NCBI GenBank assembly: GCA_016840695.1
Contig: JAEORV010000129.1
Coordinates: forward strand, 1-5,697
DNA length: 5,697 nt
Reading direction: 5' to 3'
Origin: Promethearchaeota archaeon
GTDB taxonomy: Archaea; Asgardarchaeota; Lokiarchaeia; Sigyniarchaeales; SOKP01
Shown here: piece after piece, positions 1 through 5,072 of the stretch
How positions within the stretch are numbered: the stretch's first letter is position 1
Layout: each line of letters opens with the position of its first letter
The notes under the pieces: model-generated
Seen by the model: the letters and a program-made list of their open reading frames with translations, nothing else
Databases searched by the model: none
Told to the model about the DNA's origin: nothing
Made by a program: the position numbers and the translations under genes

Positions 1-152
1 TCTTATCGTATTTTATTTTGCTCCCAATTTTTACTATCCCCTCCATTATAGTCGTGGATATTTTTCGAAACTGGAGAGTTGAATTCACGAGAAAACAAGC
101 AATGAAACTAGGTATTTCTAAAAACGTGACAATAAAGCTTCAGGAAGTTTAA
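1..152 (+). CDS. C-terminal end of a membrane protein (5' end outside window)
   Basis: The third forward frame is open from the window edge to a TAA at 150-152 and encodes 49 residues. The first ~20 visible residues are strongly hydrophobic (SYFILLPIFTIPSIIVVDIF) and fit a final transmembrane helix. A basic, soluble tail follows, containing RNWRVEFTRKQAMKLG and ending KLQEV. A helix followed by a positively charged tail suggests the C-terminus lies on the cytoplasmic side. The other two forward frames stop within the first ~85 bases. The family cannot be identified from this fragment; a permease, a polysaccharide-type transporter or another multi-pass protein would all fit. That it is the end of a real gene is fairly secure; its function is unknown. 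Confidence 0.7.
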   Translation, partial: LSYFILLPIFTIPSIIVVDIFRNWRVEFTRKQAMKLGISKNVTIKLQEV

Positions 153-225
153 AGATAGATCCTTTTCATATTGTACTTTTTTATTTCTTCAATTAGAGGT
201 AGAATAAGAATGCCTAAAATGCCTC

Positions 226-333
226 ATGAGTGGAGATGATAAATGTGAAATAAATCTTAGGATAAAGAATTGGGAAAATAAACTTGACTCTGCTAATCAA
301 AAATCGGATATCATAGAAAAACTTAATTGTTAA
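226..333 (+). CDS. Possible 35-residue small protein, doubtful
   Basis: An ATG at 226 opens a 35-codon frame ending in TAA at 331-333. The product is hydrophilic, begins MSGDDKCEINLRIKNWENK and ends with a Cys. Its composition (Lys, Asn, Glu, Ile) resembles real proteins of this genome, but length alone gives no support. No Shine-Dalgarno site sits at the right distance. The only good one nearby (GAGGT, 196-200) is spaced for an ATG at 210 instead, which opens a nine-codon frame (MPKMPHEWR) ending at 239 and overlapping this start. It could be a small protein, a remnant of a decayed gene, or chance. I recognise no family. Confidence 0.22.
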   Translation: MSGDDKCEINLRIKNWENKLDSANQKSDIIEKLNC

Positions 334-356
334 TGATTATTTTCAATATTGTTGAC

Positions 357-362
357 AGAGGT
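357..362 (+). promoter_or_regulatory. Ribosome binding site for the winged-helix gene
   Basis: AGAGGT matches the anti-Shine-Dalgarno end of archaeal 16S rRNA and lies 8 bases before the TTG at 371. It decides in favour of this TTG over the first in-frame ATG at 404. An in-frame TGA at 353-355 prevents any longer start. Confidence 0.6.
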
Positions 363-370
363 TTAGAAGA

Positions 371-691
371 TTGACAAATGAATGTAAATTAACAAAAGAA
401 GAAATGAGAGAACTATATGAAAAAACAAAAGATCTCGATAAAAAAGTTGGTCATTACAATTCTTATAGAACAATGATGAATGAAACCCGAAGAGAACTTT
501 TGAAATTTATAGGTTGTGAAATAAGGAGCATGGAAGAACTTGTAGAGAAGTTTAAACTAGATGTGGATCAACTTAATTATCATTTATCAATGTTAGAGCA
601 ATGTTTTTACATCATCAATTCAAAAGAGGGGTGGAAATCTACTCCAGGAGGCATAAAATTCTTGGAGAATGCCAAAATGGGTGATATTTAA
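371..691 (+). CDS. Small winged helix-turn-helix regulator (ArsR-like)
   Basis: This 106-residue protein is probably a DNA-binding transcriptional regulator. The first ~35 residues are charged and likely helical. A winged-helix core follows: helix 1 around residues 38-48 (NETRRELLKFIG), helix 2 around 53-61 (SMEELVEKF), recognition helix around 65-77 (DVDQLNYHLSMLEQ), a wing around 79-91 (FYIINSKEGWKST) and a last helix (PGGIKFLENA). The pattern 'N/HxxMLEQ...G.....TPGGxxFLE' is typical of archaeal ArsR/MarR-like wHTH proteins, in which the recognition helix leads into a beta wing. No cysteine or histidine cluster for metal sensing is evident. It starts with TTG behind a good Shine-Dalgarno site. 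Its stop is 35 bases before the methyltransferase start with no T-rich terminator between, so the two are probably co-transcribed. The inducer and targets are unknown. Confidence 0.75.
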   Translation: MTNECKLTKEEMRELYEKTKDLDKKVGHYNSYRTMMNETRRELLKFIGCEIRSMEELVEKFKLDVDQLNYHLSMLEQCFYIINSKEGWKSTPGGIKFLENAKMGDI

Positions 692-726
692 ATCCATAAT
701 AAAAAAAAGAAATACATCTGATTTTA

Positions 727-1296
727 ATGAAAAATGAAGAAATTGAAACGACTTTAGGATCTGAATTTGGTATTTTTTTTAACATGCTTGATCCTGTAAT
801 TCAAGAATTAAACTTGGATAAGGGCGCAAAAATTTTAGATATTGGTACTGGAAGTGGAAGGATGGCCATCTCTCTTGCTTTAAATGACTATAAGGTGCTA
901 ACAGGAGAGCCAGAAAGCGATAATTCTGTATATGCTAAGAGAGATTGGATAAGTATTGCGAAAAAAGCAAAAGTTGAGCATTTAATTGAATTCAAGGCAT
1001 TCGAAGCTGAAGTAATGCCGTTTGAAGATGATTTTTTTGATGCAATTTTTATCTTAGGTGCCTTTCATCATATGAGAGATAAACAAATGGCTTTTAATGA
1101 GTGTCTCAGAACGATGAAAAAAGGAGGCATTTTATGCATCCTCGAGCCAACTAAAAGGCGAATTAAGACTATTCGGAAAAAATTTCCTTCACATCCAGAT
1201 GCCGTTGATCCAAGAGGCTATGCTAAAGACTTACATTCGGAAATTAAGAATATAGGCATGTTTGACGCTTTTATTTTCAATATCCCAAATAACTAA
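727..1296 (+). CDS. Class I SAM-dependent methyltransferase
   Basis: The 189-residue protein has a seven-strand Rossmann-type methyltransferase fold (Methyltransf_11/25 type) and should transfer a methyl group from S-adenosylmethionine. Motif I is ILDIGTGSGRMA (residues 36-47), the glycine-rich SAM loop. Strand 2 ends in LTGEPESD (58-65), where E61 is the likely ribose-binding acid. MPFEDDFFDAIFILGAFHHM (97-116) covers the adenine-side and strand-4 motifs. KKGGILCILEP (131-141) is the usual strand-5 region. The C-terminal part, HPDAVDPRGYAKDL onward, is short and probably forms the cap over the active site. The fold is complete and unbroken. The substrate is not evident: a small molecule, a corrinoid-related pathway or a protein are all possible. 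No clear Shine-Dalgarno site precedes the ATG; an A-rich stretch (701-711) lies there instead. It probably forms an operon with the wHTH gene just upstream. Confidence 0.85.
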   Translation: MKNEEIETTLGSEFGIFFNMLDPVIQELNLDKGAKILDIGTGSGRMAISLALNDYKVLTGEPESDNSVYAKRDWISIAKKAKVEHLIEFKAFEAEVMPFEDDFFDAIFILGAFHHMRDKQMAFNECLRTMKKGGILCILEPTKRRIKTIRKKFPSHPDAVDPRGYAKDLHSEIKNIGMFDAFIFNIPNN

Positions 1297-1310
1297 TTTT
1301 TTGTTTCTTC
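1297..1310 (+). terminator. T-rich terminator after the methyltransferase
   Basis: A run of six T followed by a pyrimidine-rich stretch (TTTTTTGTTTCTTC) begins directly after the methyltransferase stop codon. Archaeal RNA polymerase terminates at such U-tracts without needing a hairpin, and none is visible. The site lies in the 19-base gap between two converging genes. Confidence 0.45.
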
Positions 1311-1315
1311 TGTGT

Positions 1316-2515
1316 TTAAACATAATCCACTTCTAAGGGAGTTTTTGGAAGTCGTTCAGCTCCCTTGCTCGTTACAAGCGTTGGAGCTTCTAACCGTAAT
1401 CCTCCGAGTCCGGGTTTATTAAACACGACAGCAGCAATTTCCACCATGTTTTCTTCAAAAACCATATTCCCCCAATCTTTTCCCGGAAGGACGAGTGGCC
1501 ATGACTCGTTTCCTATGCATCCTATCCCATGACCTAGACCAAAGAAGAGATCGTTCTCGTGCCCCTCTTTTTTAGCGATCTTGCTTACTTCATTGTAGCA
1601 TTCTTCAAACGTGGTACCAACTGTCATGTTATCCATGAGAGCGTAGCACATTTGTTCGTATATATCGTTAAAAGCCTTTAATTCAGGGGGACATTTTCCA
1701 AGAATGTAGTTATGACTGAGGTCTCCGAGATAATTGCCATATTCACTATGTAAATCTACAAGCAACGATTCACCTTCTTTGACTTCCTTATTTGTAGCAG
1801 GAGTACACCCATTGAATGTCCAGCTAGCTCTATAACCCGAACCGATTTCTTGATTTCCTGTAAAGGTCCATTCGTAATTGCTTCCAGCTTTTCTCATCGC
1901 TAATGTTCCAATTCCTGCAATTTCGTTTTCCGTGAACACTTTCCCTGGTGCTCGTTCGTTTAAAGCTTTTTTTACTGCTGCTTGCCCGATATCCGTAATT
2001 TCACTTGCCTTGCGCAACATTGCAATCTCCTCTGGTTCCTTAATAAAATGAATTCTTTCTGTTTTTTCGTTGAAATCTACTAATTCACATCCTGGAAACA
2101 CTTTTTTAAGGAGTTCTGCTTCAGAATAAGATAACATCGTTCCTGTTACGCAGATATCTAATCCCAGCTCTACACCTATGCGGGGAGGTGACCCTTTTGG
2201 ATTGAAAACACCGGCTTTCTTAGCAGTAGATTGGATCTTTTTATCCCAGTAAAAGCCCTTCCTTGGCCCCCAACCATCGACTTTAATCTGTCCCTCCGCC
2301 TTACATCTTTCTACGTCTAAAAGCACGGTAAGTAAGGTAGGTTCTCCTGCGCCTTCCTTAGGCAATATGATTGCACTTTTCCAAGGGACGAAACACCCCG
2401 AAAGGTAAGTGATAGATTTTACTCGAGTCAAAACGCAGAAATCAAGGTTAAGATCTTCCATTGCCGCTTGATATTTTTTCACATGCCCTTTCCAATCAAT
2501 TTTAATTTCACTCAT
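1316..2515 (-). CDS. M24 family metallopeptidase-like protein (Xaa-Pro peptidase/creatinase fold)
   Basis: From the ATG at 2515 the protein has 399 residues. A TTG at 2524 would add three; the ATG is preferred as a standard start, and the TATA-like box at 2562-2570 suits either. Numbering here counts from the TTG. Residues ~12-150 form the creatinase N-terminal domain (TYLSGCFVPW; IGVELGLDICVTG). Residues ~165-395 form the pita-bread domain: metal ligands D257 (LLVDLH), D268 (LGDLS), H332 (GLGHGIG) and E379 (GGLRLEA). The usual Glu fourteen residues before the last ligand is A365; E362 lies three residues earlier. The second motif His (GHGIGxxxHE) is N339. The family includes Xaa-Pro dipeptidases and aminopeptidases, metal-free creatinase, ectoine hydrolase and DMSP lyase DddP, so peptidase activity is not assured. 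There is no signal peptide, so it is probably cytoplasmic. The gene looks visibly less AT-rich than its neighbours. Fold assignment is secure; substrate unknown. Confidence 0.85.
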   Translation of the reverse strand: MSEIKIDWKGHVKKYQAAMEDLNLDFCVLTRVKSITYLSGCFVPWKSAIILPKEGAGEPTLLTVLLDVERCKAEGQIKVDGWGPRKGFYWDKKIQSTAKKAGVFNPKGSPPRIGVELGLDICVTGTMLSYSEAELLKKVFPGCELVDFNEKTERIHFIKEPEEIAMLRKASEITDIGQAAVKKALNERAPGKVFTENEIAGIGTLAMRKAGSNYEWTFTGNQEIGSGYRASWTFNGCTPATNKEVKEGESLLVDLHSEYGNYLGDLSHNYILGKCPPELKAFNDIYEQMCYALMDNMTVGTTFEECYNEVSKIAKKEGHENDLFFGLGHGIGCIGNESWPLVLPGKDWGNMVFEENMVEIAAVVFNKPGLGGLRLEAPTLVTSKGAERLPKTPLEVDYV

Positions 2516-2561
2516 GTTAAGCAACTCATATTTTTTTATTCAATCTAATATTGCTGAAGTG

Positions 2562-2570
2562 CTATATAAA
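2562..2570 (-). promoter_or_regulatory. TATA box for the M24 gene
   Basis: Read on the minus strand, this is TTTATATAG, close to the archaeal TATA consensus. It ends 46 bases before the ATG at 2515. Transcription would start about 25 bases downstream, near 2540, leaving a leader of roughly 25 bases. It suggests the M24 gene can be transcribed separately from the gene upstream of it, although no strong terminator separates them. Confidence 0.45.
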
Positions 2571-2599
2571 CATTTACTAGATTTGTGTTATATTCTATT

Positions 2600-3049
2600 C
2601 TAAATGGGTAAAAAAGCCAAGATTTCTCGATTGAGATCTCCAATATGAGCGTTAATCATTTTTAAACCATACCCTCGGATCTCAAAATCTTCAATGAGTG
2701 GTTGTAATTGAGGTTCAGTAAGTCTAGATGTGAGTAAAGCAGCCCCAATGCATTTTCCATTTGTATCTTTTATTAGCTTGGGAATAAATTTATCATCTTC
2801 CTGTTTATTCCATTCACGACTATAACCTTCAATTAAAGCAGGAGACCACGGAACAGGCTCGCCGATAAGTTCAGTAATATTCGGAGCTTTCATGTATTTA
2901 TCCCAAATAAATATTAATTTCTCTTGTTTGATTTCCTTTGGACTGATCTCTTGCGCAGGCACGTGCACTACCGATGTTGCGTAAGGTTGCCAAACGCCAA
3001 ACCAACACATCGTCAGGGAATTCTCTTCTTCATTTTTATCTTGTTGCAT
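2600..3049 (-). CDS. Uncharacterised protein, possibly a divergent gamma-glutamylcyclotransferase-like fold
   Basis: The frame can open at a GTG at 3058, but GGAG at 3061-3058 sits 8 bases before the ATG at 3049 and overlaps that GTG. I therefore choose the ATG, giving 149 residues (numbering below is from the GTG). No family is certain. The stretch from ~49 to ~130 has the order of elements seen in GGCT/ChaC-like proteins: a strand and loop (IFIWDKYM, 50-56) where the family has YGSL/YGSN, then PALIEGYSREWN (73-84) like the 'A.L.GY.R.W' segment, then KCIGAALLTSRL (102-113) and a helix ending in FEIRGY (125-130) like the family's 'xE..GY' with the catalytic Glu (E126). The glycine loop that binds gamma-glutamyl substrate is missing, so activity is doubtful. 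The first ~45 residues, including CWFGVWQPY, look additional. No signal peptide or membrane segment is seen. It precedes the M24 gene on the same strand by 84 bases. Confidence 0.6.
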   Translation of the reverse strand: MQQDKNEEENSLTMCWFGVWQPYATSVVHVPAQEISPKEIKQEKLIFIWDKYMKAPNITELIGEPVPWSPALIEGYSREWNKQEDDKFIPKLIKDTNGKCIGAALLTSRLTEPQLQPLIEDFEIRGYGLKMINAHIGDLNREILAFLPI

Positions 3050-3057
3050 TATTTTCA

Positions 3058-3061
3058 CTCC
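3058..3061 (-). promoter_or_regulatory. Ribosome binding site deciding the start at 3049
   Basis: On the minus strand GGAG, within TATGGAGTGA, lies 8 bases before the ATG at 3049. The alternative GTG start at 3058 begins inside this site and has no Shine-Dalgarno of its own, so the shorter product is preferred. Confidence 0.55.
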
Positions 3062-3213
3062 ATATTCATAAGATTATAGATAATTAATTCTTATCTTATT
3101 AAGGCTATTCAACTATTCTTTAAATATCTTTTATTTAAAAAGATGAGGACTTTAAAAAGGTGGATTGAGAACAAGATCTGCTCTATCAAGATATCTTCAA
3201 AGGGAATGATAAA

Positions 3214-3489
3214 ATGGAAAAAGTTAAGGTGTTCAATGGAAGCAAGTTGGAGCCAGTTAATAAAGAAAAGAGAGATATTATGGCGGAAAAAATCGATAGC
3301 TTATGGGGAAATCGAAAGAATTCGCCAGAGAAGCAATCCAAATATGAAAACAAAAAATTAGTAATCAAACTTGAATCGTTTGGGAAGGAAAAAAGAAAGA
3401 TATTATTAAAGTTAGAATGTGGTAATTCTAACATCCATCAAAATAATTATAACTTGCTTTCGGAGTTATTAAAGGATTTTTTCTTGTAG
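3214..3489 (+). CDS. Small highly charged hypothetical protein
   Basis: This frame encodes 91 residues, rich in Lys, Glu and Asn. Of the three overlapping frames here (3143-3361 +, 3186-3434 -, and this one) it is the most likely gene. It has an ATG preceded by AGGGAATGAT (3201-3210), an acceptable Shine-Dalgarno region. Its codon choice resembles its neighbours, and its composition is balanced, with MAEKIDSLW as a probable amphipathic helix. The second half, KLVIKLESF followed by KRKILLKLECG, looks like two beta strands, then the helix NYNLLSELLKDFFL at the end. There are no transmembrane segments and no motifs. I recognise no family and assign no function. It diverges from the cyclotransferase-like gene and lies 106 bases before the zinc-finger gene. 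Confidence 0.5.
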   Translation: MEKVKVFNGSKLEPVNKEKRDIMAEKIDSLWGNRKNSPEKQSKYENKKLVIKLESFGKEKRKILLKLECGNSNIHQNNYNLLSELLKDFFL

Positions 3490-3536
3490 TAAATTGTTTT
3501 AAATAATTCTTGAGGATATTTTTCGATTTGAAAGGA

Positions 3537-3545
3537 TTTTTAAAA
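3537..3545 (+). promoter_or_regulatory. Possible TATA box for the zinc-finger gene
   Basis: TTTTTAAAA is preceded by the purine-rich GAAAGGA, as expected of a BRE element. It would place the transcription start near 3570 and give a leader of about 25 bases. The DNA is very AT-rich here, so such matches are easily found by chance. Confidence 0.25.
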
Positions 3546-3595
3546 GCTAATTTGTATATTGCATTCAGTAAAAATTACATCAAATTAGATTAAAA

Positions 3596-3757
3596 ATGAA
3601 GTGTGAAATGTGTAAAAAGGAAGTGTCCAATTTTGATGCAATACAAGACTTTAACGGTCACGAATTTACAACCGTCCACGTTTTTTGTTCAAAAGAATGT
3701 GAGAAAAAATATAAAGCAGGACATAAAAAAGAGGATTTAGTCGACACCCACATTTAA
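3596..3757 (+). CDS. 53-residue zinc-binding protein (TRASH/YHS-like treble clef)
   Basis: An ATG at 3596 opens a 53-codon frame ending in TAA at 3755-3757. The product begins MKCEMCKKEV and has four cysteines in the arrangement C3-x2-C6-x24-C31-x3-C35, within KCEMC and HVFCSKECEKKY. A CxxC knuckle followed by a strand and 'FCSxxC' at the start of a helix is the layout of TRASH/YHS-like treble-clef zinc fingers, which bind zinc or sense other metals such as copper. H22 and H28 are also available. The tail is Lys-rich and acidic with no further domain. No clear Shine-Dalgarno site precedes the ATG, so the transcript may have a short or weak leader. It stands alone between a hypothetical gene and the flavin oxidoreductase. 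Zinc binding is inferred from the cysteines; whether it binds nucleic acid, metal or protein is not known. Confidence 0.65.
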   Translation: MKCEMCKKEVSNFDAIQDFNGHEFTTVHVFCSKECEKKYKAGHKKEDLVDTHI

Positions 3758-3893
3758 TTATCTCACTTTACTGTTGTATTGTAACTCTTGATAAAATTCA
3801 AAAAAGTGTACCTTGTAAAAAAACATTATTATCCCAAGAGAATAAACAATAGATTTTTAAATTACCTTTTTCTTTCTGTATTGATTTTAATCC

Positions 3894-3902
3894 TAAATAT
3901 AT
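3894..3902 (+). promoter_or_regulatory. Likely TATA box for the flavin oxidoreductase gene
   Basis: TAAATATAT lies 37 bases before the TTG at 3940. Transcription would begin near 3923-3926, leaving a leader of about 15 bases that just includes the Shine-Dalgarno site. The match is good, but the surrounding DNA is AT-rich. Confidence 0.35.
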
Positions 3903-3926
3903 TCTAAATTTAAAAAATAATAATTT

Positions 3927-3934
3927 AAGGAGAT
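3927..3934 (+). promoter_or_regulatory. Strong ribosome binding site for the TTG start at 3940
   Basis: AAGGAGAT is one of the best Shine-Dalgarno matches in the window. Its GGAG core ends 7 bases before the TTG. It fixes TTG 3940 as the start rather than the in-frame ATG at 3964, which would remove the first strand of the barrel. Confidence 0.7.
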
Positions 3935-3939
3935 AGAGA

Positions 3940-5067
3940 TTGATACATACAAAATTTTTAGACATGTTAGGAACAAAATATCCCATCATACAGGCAGGAA
4001 TGGGCCCATACTCTACTACTGATTTATGCATTGCTGTAGCCAAGGAAGGAGCTATAGGCTTAATAAGTACGATTGGCATGGCTGGAGGCGTGAGCATTGC
4101 CACGCCAGAAAGTGCTAAAGAGATATTTGGCTCCGGTAAAACAAAAGAAATAATAAAAAATGTTATTCAACATGTTTATGATAATTTAAAAGAATATCCT
4201 GATGCAAGATTTGGAGTAAATATTCCTGTTGCAGGAGATTTTAATTTTGCTGCGAAGAAATTAGTTAAAGGAGTCATTGAAATCTGTACCAAAAAGCCAG
4301 AAATAAAAGAAAAATTAGTAATGATTGTTACTAGCGCTGGAGATCCGCTTCCTTGGGCAATTGACGCTACATCTAAAGGAGCAAAGAAACAATATATTCC
4401 AATTAAAGAAGAACTATCGCATGTTACTTGGTGTCACGTTTGTCCTAACGTGAGAGGATCGCTGCGAGCGGAAAAAGCGGGAGTGGATATTATTATCGCG
4501 TCAGGCAGAGAAGGAGGTGCTCATTGCGCTTGGCGGGACGTATCGTCAATGGTTCTTCTTCCAGAGGTTGTAAAATCAGTGAAGACTCCTGTTGTCGCGG
4601 CAGGAGGTTTCTCGGACGGAGTTTCATTAGCTGCTGCGTTAGCAATGGGTGCTGTTGGCGTGCAGATGGGCACGCGGTTTATTGCTACACAAGAGTCTGA
4701 CTTTGAGCAAATGTGGAAGGAAGCAATAGTAAGAAGAGCAGAAACTGACACCTTGGTCGCACGAGGCTTGTTTGGACCAATGAGATTTCTAAGAAATCCA
4801 ATGTCTTTAAAAGTAGTAGACGAAACAATTTCCGGAGCATCGGATTTATTTCGAGGAATTCAATGTCCATCAAATTCTGCGATAATGAAGCTTGAATTAG
4901 ATGGGTTAACAAAACTCTTAGAAGAAAACGAGGACGATTCGATTATTCTCGGCGGGGTTGTTACCGGTCGAATACACTCAATTCCTACAGTAAAAGAATT
5001 GCTGGATAGTATCATGAAAGAAGCTGAAGAAATTATCACCAATCTTCCAAGAAATGTGTTAAAATAA
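3940..5067 (+). CDS. Nitronate monooxygenase / FabK-type FMN oxidoreductase
   Basis: The 375-residue protein is an FMN-binding TIM barrel of the nitronate monooxygenase (2-nitropropane dioxygenase)/enoyl-ACP reductase II family. PIIQAGMGP (15-23) is the first-strand FMN motif. HVCPNVRGSLRAEKAGVDII (166-185) and GREGGAHCAWRD (189-200) form the centre of the barrel; the family signature is usually GxEAGGHxG, and H195 corresponds to the active-site His. PVVAAGGFSDG (217-227) and GAVGVQMGTRFIATQES (237-253) bind the FMN phosphate. The length fits the family. Members oxidise nitronates, reduce enoyl thioesters or act as NAD(P)H:quinone reductases, and sequence alone does not decide between these. 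There is no signal peptide, so it is cytoplasmic. It starts at TTG with a strong Shine-Dalgarno site and its own TATA-like box. Its stop lies only five bases from the stop of the converging GTPase gene. Confidence 0.88.
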   Translation: MIHTKFLDMLGTKYPIIQAGMGPYSTTDLCIAVAKEGAIGLISTIGMAGGVSIATPESAKEIFGSGKTKEIIKNVIQHVYDNLKEYPDARFGVNIPVAGDFNFAAKKLVKGVIEICTKKPEIKEKLVMIVTSAGDPLPWAIDATSKGAKKQYIPIKEELSHVTWCHVCPNVRGSLRAEKAGVDIIIASGREGGAHCAWRDVSSMVLLPEVVKSVKTPVVAAGGFSDGVSLAAALAMGAVGVQMGTRFIATQESDFEQMWKEAIVRRAETDTLVARGLFGPMRFLRNPMSLKVVDETISGASDLFRGIQCPSNSAIMKLELDGLTKLLEENEDDSIILGGVVTGRIHSIPTVKELLDSIMKEAEEIITNLPRNVLK

Positions 5068-5072
5068 TGTAA

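Noticed and set aside
3139..3213. Open stretch in the 3214 frame interrupted by TGA at 3166, considered as a selenocysteine codon or nonsense mutation
   Set aside because: Asgard archaea can use selenocysteine, but there is no ATG or Shine-Dalgarno site between the TAA at 3136 and the TGA, and the stretch is too short to be significant.
3143..3361. 72-codon + strand frame starting ATGAGGACT
   Set aside because: It overlaps the 3214-3489 frame, is abnormally Lys/Arg/Ser/Ile-rich as expected of a shifted reading, and has no Shine-Dalgarno site.
3186..3434. 82-codon - strand frame rich in Phe, Leu and Ser
   Set aside because: This composition is typical of the antisense of a Lys/Glu-rich gene; it is best explained by the + strand frame at 3214.
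56..3526. The 13-base sequence GGATATTTTTCGA occurs at 56-68 and 3514-3526
   Set aside because: A single shared 13-mer is about what chance gives in AT-rich DNA of this length; one copy is inside a coding region and no flanking similarity follows.
3798..4103. 101-codon - strand frame covering the start of the flavin oxidoreductase
   Set aside because: It is antisense to a strongly supported gene and shows no recognisable protein features.
4521..5042. Three - strand frames (4521-4751, 4685-4912, 4860-5042) inside the flavin oxidoreductase
   Set aside because: They are shadow frames of a conserved FMN barrel gene, with low-complexity Ala/Ser/Thr/Leu composition.
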